Shown here in pieces: positions 45,820-54,189 of a DNA stretch of 64,000 nt. The translations under genes and the position numbers were made by a program. Under the pieces are notes generated by a model. The model searched no databases, was not told the DNA's origin, and was given only the letters and a program-made list of their open reading frames with translations. The stretch's first letter is position 1; the number at the start of each line of letters is the position of its first letter. Origin of the DNA: Mucilaginibacter endophyticus (lineage in GTDB: Bacteria; Bacteroidota; Bacteroidia; Sphingobacteriales; Sphingobacteriaceae); NCBI RefSeq assembly GCF_003351025.1, contig NZ_QPCG01000002.1, positions 930,001-994,000 of the forward strand. Reading direction: 5' to 3'.

Positions 45820-47214
45820 TTAATTTGGAAAGGGAATTTCGTAACCTGTCGCCTTTAAAATAAACTCAACTATTGGCGCCGGGTTAGGTAAACTATGCGG
45901 ATGATGTTTAAAGCCCGGTTTATGAATTACCGTAATTGAACCTCCAAGCGCTTTAACCTTTTGCTCAAATAACAGGGTATTTTTTGAAGGATCGACGGCC
46001 TCGTCATCATCGGCAGAAAGATGCAGCATCGGGAACTTACCTTTTACAATTTGTTGCACCTTATCAATAGGGCTTACTTTCAATGAGCCTATCTGGTTTG
46101 CAGAAGTTAAATTGAAATCCTTTTTCAGAACAGCCGAATCAGGCCAGTATTTTAAATCGAGTAAGGCATTATCGGCATAAGTACAAGCTACCTTATCAGG
46201 ATTGGCGGCCGCCCAATTGTATATGTAAACGCCTCCCCTGCTCATGCCTTCAAGTACGGCTTTTTTACCCAGGCCCGCGTTAGTCAGCATTTTATAAAAA
46301 TCATTCCAGTAGCCAATTGCTTCGTTATTACCCAATAGCTCGGCAACATCACAATAAACAATATGGAAGCCCCGCTCTAAAAGCGCTATATCAGTCTGCG
46401 GCTCGTGGCCCCAAAAGCGTGCACGCCATACCCATGGATGGCCTTTAGCCGCCCATTTTGGCTTTACAACTTTGCAATCGCGGTTATCAAAGGTAAATTC
46501 GGCGCAAGGATAGCCGTAAAAATTGCTTTCCTTAACCTGCTGGTTCATGCTGCTAAAAACATCATAGTTGTTATCTCGGGGCTGCACAACCACATCATAT
46601 AGCCTTTTGGCAGTCATGGCAGTGCCATCCAAATTAGGGTGGATTTTATCAGGCATCCAGCTTTCGTGGTTAACAAACATGGAGTGCATATCAATTACCT
46701 CTAAATGTTCATCATAGGCCGCATTCCTGAGTTTGGGGATGATGCTGTTAATAATTACTTTATCGTAGATCTGGTTAGTATCGGTTTGAAAAGATGGAAT
46801 AGGCAGCAATAATACGATGCGTGGACGCGAAGGCAATTGCTCGAATGATTGGATCAGATCATGATAATCTTTTTCGTACTCATCCAAATGAACCCGGTTA
46901 ACGAGCTTGGCATCGTTACCGCCAAGGTCAATAAATACCACATCGGGTTTGCTTTGCAGTGCCTCCTGATAGGCTTTTGTACTCCAATACGACAGATCGC
47001 CTTTGCGCAAAAGTGTAGCGCTGCTTACCCCAAAGTTGCTAACCGAATAGTTTTTACCCAAAAGCTTTTGCAGCTGTGCCGGGTATGATTGCGCAGCCGG
47101 ATCGGGCAAGGTAGCTCCGTACGTGATACTTGCGCCTATGCAGGTTATTCTTGTTGTTGCGCTCGCGATGTTGATCAGGCAAAAAGCAATCAACATAATC
47201 AATATTCTCTTCAT
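45820..47214 (-). CDS. Two-domain hydrolase: SGNH esterase plus alpha/beta hydrolase
   Basis: 464 residues with a signal peptide (1-19). Residues 22-210 form an SGNH hydrolase: Ser29 in CIGASIT, GGND at 98-101, and D189 and H192 in DKIHPN. Residues about 230-460 form an alpha/beta hydrolase: nucleophile Ser325 in GMSRGG, an acidic DDDEAV near 402-407 and a His in KHHPH near 437-440. Two esterase-type active sites in one secreted chain suggest de-esterification of a complex glycan. It starts 4 bases after the DUF5703 gene ends. Confidence 0.85.
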   Translation of the reverse strand: MKRILIMLIAFCLINIASATTRITCIGASITYGATLPDPAAQSYPAQLQKLLGKNYSVSNFGVSSATLLRKGDLSYWSTKAYQEALQSKPDVVFIDLGGNDAKLVNRVHLDEYEKDYHDLIQSFEQLPSRPRIVLLLPIPSFQTDTNQIYDKVIINSIIPKLRNAAYDEHLEVIDMHSMFVNHESWMPDKIHPNLDGTAMTAKRLYDVVVQPRDNNYDVFSSMNQQVKESNFYGYPCAEFTFDNRDCKVVKPKWAAKGHPWVWRARFWGHEPQTDIALLERGFHIVYCDVAELLGNNEAIGYWNDFYKMLTNAGLGKKAVLEGMSRGGVYIYNWAAANPDKVACTYADNALLDLKYWPDSAVLKKDFNLTSANQIGSLKVSPIDKVQQIVKGKFPMLHLSADDDEAVDPSKNTLLFEQKVKALGGSITVIHKPGFKHHPHSLPNPAPIVEFILKATGYEIPFPN

Positions 47215-47218
47215 GATT

Positions 47219-49360
47219 TTAGCGTTTTTTAGTCATATCGATAACATCTGCAAGGCGACTGGCCGGCGTAACTTTTAGATTAGTGAGCTTCCCGTCGACT
47301 ACCTTACCCTCAACAGTAGTTTTGCAAGGCGCATTCAATTTAAAATCGGCATTCCAACCTGCTGGCCAGGCGGGCAGCAGCATGATCTTTTTGTCGTTAA
47401 CCTGCATCAGCATTAATTGCAGGCCATTCTCGCCATTACCGCCGTTGTCTTCGTCGGGCATGTAATCGTTACCCTTATCCCAAAACGCAGGGAACTTCAA
47501 GCCCGCATCTTTTCGGGTTAGGGCGAAGCTGGTATAATCCTTAGCTACTTCGGCATCGCCAATCATTGCCGCTTGTATCGGATCCTGCACCCAGCAACCT
47601 TTAGCGCGTTGTTTACGGGCGTTGAAGGTGTTAACCGCCACATCCAAACCGGGCTTGCCTAATCCATACAGCCTGAACGGATAAATAGCATATAACTCTG
47701 GGTTTTCGCTATTGAAGGATTTGGCAGTTTGGGGACCAGTGTATGGCAACAGTACGGTTTTGCCATCGTGATCGGCAGTTGGTAAAGGCGGCAATTCGTC
47801 GTAGAATTTACGCCAGTGTTGTTTTGTCTGCTCATCCACAATGGTCGACGGCAGCGCTATCATCCTGCTTAGTACGGCATGTAACCCGGCAATATCTGGC
47901 GCGGGGTTATGAACCTTCCAAAACATTTCAATCGAGTTATCAGGATCAAGCAACAGCTTACCTGTACTGTCCCGTTTAAAATGTTCATCAAAAAACTGTA
48001 ACCCGGCCTTAGCAACCGGTAACAGCGTTTCTTTTGCAAAACCGGTATCGCCGGTATATTCGTAGTAATCAAGCATCATCATGCTTAATTCAAGTATAGG
48101 GGTAAAATAATGATTGGTGTAATTGGCCTTCACTTCGGGCCCCATATAACTTAAACCACCCCAAAAAGGCGCGGTTTCGGCAAAGTAAGCACCGCCATGT
48201 TTGTAAAATTCGTTAACCTGTTTGGCATTAGCAGGCAAAATATTGGCATACATCCTGAACAGCGGCAGCATCATATCAAAATCGCCGGCCATGAGGCGCG
48301 GCCAGTACATGGGTCGGGTATTTTGAAACCAGTACTGTCCGCCCCAGGCCCGGTAATCGGCGTTGGCATTTTTCGCCTGATTATCTATTACGAAAATGGA
48401 ACCATTGAACTTGATTGGATAGGCGCCCCTTCCTGCACAAGCGGTCACAAAACGTTGCAGGATATAACCTTGTGTAACTTTTTCTGCCAGATCATCGCCG
48501 GTTACAAATACATAGCTGCGGCTCCAAAACTGCTGCCACCATTTTTGATGGGCTAAACGGGTTTGCTCAAGGTTTAACTGATCAACAGCGTTTACTTTTG
48601 GTTCCAGTTTCCTAAGCCATTGGCTTCCGCTTCCGGCAATTGCTGTTAATGGATAAATAGAAATTACCTGCGATGTTACTTTACCTGACTTTAAGGTAAC
48701 ATCATCCTGGTTTAATAAACCTGCTCCCATAATTATTGCGCCAAAAGTAAGATTAGCTAAATGCGGATCGGTAGTTGGCGAATTATGGTGGTACCAGGCT
48801 ATCCTGTTCTTTTGCCCGTTAAGCACAGTATCTGTTTTACCGGCACGCCAGTTCTCCAGCTTTACGTTAACAGCAGCGACGGTTGCACTTTTAGTTTCCA
48901 CCCGGATAACCGGATGGTTTGCATCAACCCAGATCCTGTATTGAACTGAAAATTTCCCTTCACCAGCCTGCGCCCAGATCTCGCCGTTACGAAGTTTTAA
49001 AATCTGTTTAAACGACGCGTTGTTTTTTAAAGGATTAGGGTTTACCGATACCCTTACAGCGCCGAGTTTCATTAATACCCCACCCTGCTTCATCCAATCG
49101 TCTTTTTCGGCATCAAGTTCACCGCCCCAGGCATCGGTTTTACTGATATAAAAAACCAGGTCGCCATTTTTTTCAAACCATACGTTGAGGCCTATATCTC
49201 CATTACCTAATGGCATCGACTGTGCCGATGTTGGGCCGGGCGTATCCCATTCAACATTGTAATGATCCAATTGCGGGTTAACTGTTGATTGTGCATAGCA
49301 AAATGTAGTAAAAGCAATGAAGAGCGTTGTAAGTATCAGCCCAACTTTTTTTGTATTCAT
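47219..49360 (-). CDS. DUF5703 family glycosidase-like protein
   Basis: 713 residues with a signal peptide (ending FCYAQ). The N-terminal domain is DUF5703, recognisable from YNVEWDTPGPTSAQSMPLG and GDIGLNVWFEKNGDLVFYIS, followed by an alpha-helical toroid-like region and a small C-terminal sandwich, an arrangement like GH95 and related clans. No substrate is known to me. It is first of the tightly packed pair with the double hydrolase. A perfect ACAATCGATTGT lies 112 bases upstream. Confidence 0.75.
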   Translation of the reverse strand: MNTKKVGLILTTLFIAFTTFCYAQSTVNPQLDHYNVEWDTPGPTSAQSMPLGNGDIGLNVWFEKNGDLVFYISKTDAWGGELDAEKDDWMKQGGVLMKLGAVRVSVNPNPLKNNASFKQILKLRNGEIWAQAGEGKFSVQYRIWVDANHPVIRVETKSATVAAVNVKLENWRAGKTDTVLNGQKNRIAWYHHNSPTTDPHLANLTFGAIIMGAGLLNQDDVTLKSGKVTSQVISIYPLTAIAGSGSQWLRKLEPKVNAVDQLNLEQTRLAHQKWWQQFWSRSYVFVTGDDLAEKVTQGYILQRFVTACAGRGAYPIKFNGSIFVIDNQAKNANADYRAWGGQYWFQNTRPMYWPRLMAGDFDMMLPLFRMYANILPANAKQVNEFYKHGGAYFAETAPFWGGLSYMGPEVKANYTNHYFTPILELSMMMLDYYEYTGDTGFAKETLLPVAKAGLQFFDEHFKRDSTGKLLLDPDNSIEMFWKVHNPAPDIAGLHAVLSRMIALPSTIVDEQTKQHWRKFYDELPPLPTADHDGKTVLLPYTGPQTAKSFNSENPELYAIYPFRLYGLGKPGLDVAVNTFNARKQRAKGCWVQDPIQAAMIGDAEVAKDYTSFALTRKDAGLKFPAFWDKGNDYMPDEDNGGNGENGLQLMLMQVNDKKIMLLPAWPAGWNADFKLNAPCKTTVEGKVVDGKLTNLKVTPASRLADVIDMTKKR

Positions 49361-49471
49361 AGGTTTATATTAACGGGATATATGTGCCCGTACTTATCGG
49401 TTAATTGATGATGCAAATAAATTACTGCAACTTAATAAAAGATTAAAAAAGCATTAACTGCAAAAATTATT

Positions 49472-49483
49472 ACAATCGATTGT
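49472..49483. promoter_or_regulatory. Operator-like palindrome between DUF5703 and AraC genes
   Basis: Second perfect copy of ACAATCGATTGT, 39 bases before the AraC start and 112 from the DUF5703 start. Confidence 0.6.
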
Positions 49484-49521
49484 GAAAGTATCATACAAAC
49501 AAATTCCTGTATCTTAGTTAA

Positions 49522-50295
49522 ATGCATATTGAACGCTTTGCACCCGACGAAATTTTAAAGCCATTTATAAGGCAATACGTGTTTGTTGAAACAACCGGCA
49601 ACGTTATCAACCGCATTTTGCCGGATACCTCTTTAGTTATGGCGATCAGGCATGGGGGAGCTATCAGCGATGTTACTGGATCAAACAATAATCAACTTCC
49701 CTCCTCGCTGATCACGGGATTAAAGAAATCGCCCCGGTTAATTAACTACGGTGCCGGCACGGGTAACATGCTTATCATATTTAAAGCAGCCGGAGCAGCA
49801 GCTTTTTTTAAACAACCTCTTCACGAATTATTTGAGGCGAGTGTGCCCCTTGATAATTTCATCGCTCCGGATAAATTGACTTTACTTCAGGAACAGCTTG
49901 TGCAAGCAGATGGGAACCAGCAACGGGCTACCATCGCCGACCAGTTTCTGATTCAACAGATCCAAAATTACAAGCAAGATCAGCTGATAATATCGGCCCT
50001 GCAAAAAATCCGCTTATCAAAGGGACAAATCAGGATCAGGGAACTCGCTGATGCACATTATATCAGCCAGGACGCGTTTGAAAAAAGGTTCAGGCGGGTA
50101 GTGGGAACCTCGCCAAAACAGTTTGCCAGTATTATTAAAATCAAATCAATAGTTGACAGCAAAGTGCCGGACGCTTCACTTACACAAATAGCGTTGGATG
50201 CAGGATACTTTGACCAGCCGCATTTTAATAAAGAATTTAAACTGTTTACCGGCTTAAGCCCTGCCGATTTCTTTAAAGTGCCGAGGGCCTGGTAA
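49522..50295 (+). CDS. AraC family transcriptional regulator
   Basis: 257 residues. The N-terminal ligand-binding-type region (about 1-150) begins ERFAPDEILKPFIRQYVFVE and resembles the DUF6597 group. The C-terminal AraC domain has both helix-turn-helix units: IRELADAHYISQDAFEKRFR and LTQIALDAGYFDQPHFNKEF, ending in TGLSPADFF. It is divergent from the DUF5703 gene and 66 bases ahead of a small monooxygenase-fold gene, which it may control. Confidence 0.88.
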   Translation: MHIERFAPDEILKPFIRQYVFVETTGNVINRILPDTSLVMAIRHGGAISDVTGSNNNQLPSSLITGLKKSPRLINYGAGTGNMLIIFKAAGAAAFFKQPLHELFEASVPLDNFIAPDKLTLLQEQLVQADGNQQRATIADQFLIQQIQNYKQDQLIISALQKIRLSKGQIRIRELADAHYISQDAFEKRFRRVVGTSPKQFASIIKIKSIVDSKVPDASLTQIALDAGYFDQPHFNKEFKLFTGLSPADFFKVPRAW

Positions 50296-50361
50296 ATCAA
50301 TGATTTTTTACAAGCATTAGGCCCCGATTGTCCGGATTTTTGAAGAAAAACAAGCATAATC

Positions 50362-50676
50362 ATGAAACAGATATTTATAGACCAATTTACAGTTCCTTCA
50401 GGAGCCGAACTTGAATTTAAAGAGCGCATGAAAGTTAACAGGGATTTTATCAAGAAACTCGATGGGTTTATTGAGGACAGGGCCTATGAACGTCATGACG
50501 ATCAAGGCAACCTGATCTGCATAACAACAGCCATCTGGCAAAACGAAGATGTTTTACAAAAAGCCAAAGAAGCGGTTCAGCAGCTATACCGGCAACAAGG
50601 TTTTGATATGAAAGCGATGCTTCAAAGGTTAAACATCAGCATGGAAAGGAACACTTATCAGGCAGTTACTGATTAG
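50362..50676 (+). CDS. Antibiotic biosynthesis monooxygenase-fold protein
   Basis: 104 residues with the ABM dimeric alpha-beta barrel pattern: an opening strand (IFIDQFTVPSG), a helix with FKERMKVNRDFIKKLDGF and a strand (LICITTAIWQNEDVL). Members of this fold include quinone and haem oxygenases as well as proteins with no activity. It is probably transcribed with the AraC gene. The substrate is unknown. Confidence 0.75.
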   Translation: MKQIFIDQFTVPSGAELEFKERMKVNRDFIKKLDGFIEDRAYERHDDQGNLICITTAIWQNEDVLQKAKEAVQQLYRQQGFDMKAMLQRLNISMERNTYQAVTD

Positions 50677-50799
50677 TTTATTTTCATAAGCCTGTTTCAA
50701 CATACCTTCTATCATCGTTATTAGTTTTACAACTTTTATGCTCATTTAAGCGTTAGCTAAATTTAGCGGCGGTTCCCCGTTTTGTAATTTAATTTCTGA

Positions 50800-50807
50800 T
50801 AGATTTG
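50800..50807 (+). promoter_or_regulatory. Possible -7 promoter box of arginine deiminase
   Basis: TAGATTTG fits TAnnTTTG, 19 bases before the ATG. A TTTTG lies upstream but only 15 bases away instead of 19. Confidence 0.35.
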
Positions 50808-50826
50808 TGTACGATTATAGTGCTTT

Positions 50827-52272
50827 ATGACAATAACCAACTCCGATTTTAAAATAGATGTAACCTCCGAAATTGGCACGCTTCGCACACTGCTTATTCA
50901 TAGCCCCGACAGCGGCTTGGGCAAAGTGGTGCCCTCAAAAGCACAGGACTGGCTTTTTGAAGATATAATTCACCTGGACACGGTACGCAGGAACGAGTAC
51001 GATTACTATGTAAAACTACTGCTCTATTTTCTTGATCCCGAAAAGATAAAAGGTAAACTGCAGCAAATTGATGAAGAAAGCGCTCACCGTTCGTTTTTTA
51101 AACCGGATAACGCAGGCTTCCACTCTTCAGATAAGGTTATCGAAATTCAAACCCTATTGGCCGATATTTTACAACAGCCGGATATCCGCAAAAAGCTGGT
51201 GGCTTCTGTATGCGCGGTTGAAAGCTGCAACTACCGGTTACAGCAACAGCTTACGGATACCGATCCGGTTGAACTGGCCAAGATCTTTATCTCAGGCTCG
51301 TTAACAACCGAGGAAATGATCTTTGCCCCTATTCCTAACCTCATTTTCTCGCGGGATTTGGGGATAGCCGTAAACAACCACATGCTGCTTAACAAACCGG
51401 CAAAAAAAGCCCGCTTCCGCGAAACCTTGCTAATGCGGTATATATTTTTCAATCACCCGCTTTTTGAAGCTTACCGTGATAATATTTTAGAGATCCCGGA
51501 AACAGCCCAGCATTTTTTACGCCCTGGCGAAGACGCTGAAGGTCGCACCACTTTAGAGGGTGGCGACGTAATGATGGTAAGCCCGGACCACTTGGTGATT
51601 GGATGCAGCGAACGCACTTCTGTAAGCGGGGCCAATGAAGCTATCAGGCTGCTTTTTGAACACGATGTGGTAAAAAAGGTAACCATCGTAAAAATCCCGA
51701 ACAAGCGCGATTACATGCATATCGACACCGTTTTTACGCAAGTTAAACGCGATACTTGGGTACTGCTTCGTTCGCTTGCCATAGCCGAAGCCCCTATTGA
51801 AGAAAGAGAACCGATATCATGGTTCGCCGATAAAAAACAGAAAGAGCGGCCGGAAATTGTTCAGTTTGCAAAAGATGAAAAACCAAAACTGTTTAGCTGT
51901 ATTGAAGACCTGCTTGCCGATATCAGCGAAAACGACCTTAAAAGCGGCGTAAAAACTAAATTCATTTACTCTGGCAATAATACTTTCCCCTTTGACGCCC
52001 GCGAGCAGTGGACAGACTCCTGTAATCTGCTGGCACTAAAAGAAGGCGTAGTTGTAGGGTACGATCGTAACGATAAAACAGTAGAAGCATTTAAAGAAGG
52101 CGGCTTTGACGTAATCAGGGTAGCCGAATTGATTCAGAAATTTGAGAACAACGAACTGGATCCGCAAAGCCTGACCAATACGTTAATTTTAATGCCTTCG
52201 GCCGAACTTTCCCGTGCCCGCGGTGGTTTCCATTGCATGAGCATGCCGATATTAAGGGATAAGGTGCTTTAG
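50827..52272 (+). CDS. Arginine deiminase family protein
   Basis: Hydrolyses arginine to citrulline and ammonia. The 481-residue protein has every catalytic landmark of the guanidino-group-modifying fold: FSRD at 174-177, EGGD at 244-247, His298 in MHIDTVF and the nucleophile Cys470 in RGGFHCMSMP. It is longer than classical ArcA (about 410), with extra residues near 60-140 and 310-370. No arcB or arcC is nearby; the partner is the CtlX gene 96 bases downstream. Confidence 0.9.
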   Translation: MTITNSDFKIDVTSEIGTLRTLLIHSPDSGLGKVVPSKAQDWLFEDIIHLDTVRRNEYDYYVKLLLYFLDPEKIKGKLQQIDEESAHRSFFKPDNAGFHSSDKVIEIQTLLADILQQPDIRKKLVASVCAVESCNYRLQQQLTDTDPVELAKIFISGSLTTEEMIFAPIPNLIFSRDLGIAVNNHMLLNKPAKKARFRETLLMRYIFFNHPLFEAYRDNILEIPETAQHFLRPGEDAEGRTTLEGGDVMMVSPDHLVIGCSERTSVSGANEAIRLLFEHDVVKKVTIVKIPNKRDYMHIDTVFTQVKRDTWVLLRSLAIAEAPIEEREPISWFADKKQKERPEIVQFAKDEKPKLFSCIEDLLADISENDLKSGVKTKFIYSGNNTFPFDAREQWTDSCNLLALKEGVVVGYDRNDKTVEAFKEGGFDVIRVAELIQKFENNELDPQSLTNTLILMPSAELSRARGGFHCMSMPILRDKVL

Positions 52273-52274
52273 CA

Positions 52275-52360
52275 AGTCATTGAGTCATTTGTCATTAAGT
52301 CATTGCCTGGCATGATTTATCGCAATAAAAAATGACTCAATGACCAAATGACATAATGAC
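52275..52360. repeat. Iterated GTCATT hairpin between arginine deiminase and ctlX
   Basis: The left arm 52275-52304 has four AGTCATT/TGTCATT words; the right arm 52331-52360 has four AATGAC words. They can pair almost fully with a few mismatches and one extra base. The hairpin lies between co-directional genes, so it may weaken read-through or protect an mRNA end. Confidence 0.8.
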
Positions 52361-52368
52361 AAATACAT

Positions 52369-53286
52369 ATGAGTCAATCAACATCACATATACTAATGAT
52401 TCGCCCGGTTAATTTCGGGTTTAATGAAGAAACCGCGTCAAGCAATGCTTTCCAGAACCCAAACGCTGAAAAAAACGGTGTACAGGAAAAAGCATTGACT
52501 GAATTTAACGGCATGGTTAATATTTTGCGCCATAACGGAGTGGATGTTACCGTAATAGATGATACGTCACAACCCTATACGCCCGATTCGATCTTTCCAA
52601 ACAACTGGGTATCTTTCCATGATGATGGCGGCGTTTTTCTATACCCTATGCAGGCCGAAAACCGGAGGCTTGAGCGCAGAGAAGATATCATAACCGATCT
52701 GGAAGACAAGTTTAAAATTGCCCATGTAATTGACCTAAGCCGCTTTGAACATGAGCACCGTTTTTTGGAAGGCACCGGCAGTATGGTGCTTGACAGGGAT
52801 GGTAAAATAGCTTATGCCTGCCTGTCTCCTCGTACTGATAAAGAAGTGCTTAATTATTTTTGTGAGCAGTCAGGATATCAACCCGTGAGCTTTGAAGCGG
52901 TGGATGAAAAAAGCAAAGCTATCTACCACACTAATGTGCTCATGTGTATCGGCAGCCAATTTGCCCTGATCTGCTTAAATAGTATCCCTAACCCGCACGA
53001 AAGGATAACAGTTACCGAATCATTAAGATCATCGCATAAAGAAATTATCGAAATCAGCTTTGAGCAAATGAACCAATTTGCAGGTAATATGCTTGAGGTA
53101 AAAAACAAAGCGGGCGAAACGCTGATCGTGATGTCGCAAAATGCATATAACGCATTAAACGATACTCAGCGTTCGGCCTTACAGCAATATGGCAAATTGG
53201 TTTATGCGGATATTAACACCATAGAAACTAACGGAGGTGGCAGCGCACGCTGTATGATGGCTGAAGTGCATTTACCGGGTATTTAA
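52369..53286 (+). CDS. ctlX: Citrulline hydrolase CtlX / amidinotransferase-fold protein
   Basis: 305 residues of the amidinotransferase fold with IRPVNFGFNEETASSNAFQ near the start, PDSIFPNNW at 72-80, the catalytic FLEGTGSMV with E134, H187 in YHTNVLM and the nucleophile Cys295 in GGGSARCMMAEVH. CtlX in Francisella hydrolyses citrulline to ornithine with loss of carbon dioxide and ammonia. Placed after the deiminase, it would complete arginine to ornithine without carbamoyl phosphate. Other members of the fold act on different guanidines, so the substrate is inferred. Confidence 0.85.
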   Translation: MSQSTSHILMIRPVNFGFNEETASSNAFQNPNAEKNGVQEKALTEFNGMVNILRHNGVDVTVIDDTSQPYTPDSIFPNNWVSFHDDGGVFLYPMQAENRRLERREDIITDLEDKFKIAHVIDLSRFEHEHRFLEGTGSMVLDRDGKIAYACLSPRTDKEVLNYFCEQSGYQPVSFEAVDEKSKAIYHTNVLMCIGSQFALICLNSIPNPHERITVTESLRSSHKEIIEISFEQMNQFAGNMLEVKNKAGETLIVMSQNAYNALNDTQRSALQQYGKLVYADINTIETNGGGSARCMMAEVHLPGI

Positions 53287-53288
53287 AT

Positions 53289-53390
53289 TCATCTGTTAAC
53301 AGCATACAGCGCTATCATATACTTGAAGAGGAAAACAATTACAGCTATAATTACAAGTAATAACAATTGTTTCACTAAATATTTAGGCAT
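53289..53390 (-). CDS. Possible 33-residue membrane peptide
   Basis: ATG 53390 opens a frame reading MPKYLVKQLLLLVIIAVIVF then LFKYMIALYAVNR, a single strong membrane helix with a positive N-terminus. The small size and lack of a clear promoter make this tentative. It lies in the convergent gap behind ctlX. Confidence 0.35.
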   Translation of the reverse strand: MPKYLVKQLLLLVIIAVIVFLFKYMIALYAVNR

Positions 53391-53551
53391 GGCTAATCAT
53401 GATCAATATACAAAGACGACAATTTAGTTATTAAAATACAATTTACAGTCCTTACACATTTTTCACAAAAATTGTATCGATACTGTATAACAACAACTTA
53501 CGATAATAGCGTATCTTTAATCATACGTTATTAATTAGGATTTTTTATTAA

Positions 53552-53582
53552 AGAATAAGCCCCTTCGTCAGGGGCCTATTCT
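53552..53582. terminator. Terminator beyond TPR gene
   Basis: AGAATAAGCCCC (53552-53563) pairs with GGGGCCTATTCT (53571-53582) with one mispaired position. It lies 29 bases beyond the stop of the minus-strand TPR gene. Confidence 0.7.
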
Positions 53583-53610
53583 TTGATTATCCGGTTAACA
53601 ACTAACCAGT

Positions 53611-54144
53611 TTACTCGGTGATGAAATAGGTATAAGCCTGTTTCTGTTTCATTTTTGAGCGTACCCTTTTAAAGCTATCCTCAATATCTTTACGCTCATC
53701 TTTTTCAGTCACTTCCATAAAAGCCTCCTGATAATAACCTAAGGCTTTATTCCAGTCTTTTTGCTTTTCGTAAAATAGACCAAGCAAATCAAAAACGCGG
53801 GCCTTATTTACACCTGGGGTAGTTAATGCTTGGGCCGAAATAATTGAAACCGATTTTTCCATACCCAGAAACACCACCAAGTCAAGATAATGCGCGTAAT
53901 TATCCGGGAACGATGGCTCCAGCTCCATACAGGTTTTAAAATGGTAACCTGCAGTTTGATAATCCTGGATCTTGTAGTAATAGATCATGCCTAATTGGTA
54001 ATGCGCCCTTGCAAAAAATGGCTCATCGGCAATAATCTGGTTTAATATATTAAGGCCCTTTGGCGTTTCGCCGAACGAAAGTTCGTCGACAGCCTGCAGG
54101 TACTTTTCTTCAATTGAATAATAATTGTCCATATAAAATTTCAA
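53611..54144 (-). CDS. Tetratricopeptide-repeat protein
   Basis: 177 residues made largely of TPR helices, for example GLNILNQIIADEPFFARAH followed by YQLGMIYYYKIQDYQTAGYH, and KARVFDLLGLFYEKQKDWNK in the second half. No signal peptide is seen, so it is probably cytoplasmic and serves as a protein-binding scaffold. ATG 54132 is an alternative start four residues in. Its partner is unknown. Confidence 0.8.
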   Translation of the reverse strand: MKFYMDNYYSIEEKYLQAVDELSFGETPKGLNILNQIIADEPFFARAHYQLGMIYYYKIQDYQTAGYHFKTCMELEPSFPDNYAHYLDLVVFLGMEKSVSIISAQALTTPGVNKARVFDLLGLFYEKQKDWNKALGYYQEAFMEVTEKDERKDIEDSFKRVRSKMKQKQAYTYFITE

Positions 54145-54189
54145 ATTCAGTTAAGCTTACAATTAAGTAATGCTTAATGTTAAACTAAT

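Noticed and set aside
36660..49360. Classical polysaccharide utilisation locus
   Set aside because: No SusC/SusD pair, no hybrid two-component regulator and no ECF sigma/anti-sigma pair; described instead as a glycosidase island.
50827..53286. Classical arginine deiminase (arcABC) pathway
   Set aside because: Neither ornithine carbamoyltransferase for catabolism nor carbamate kinase is nearby; the second gene is of the CtlX type.
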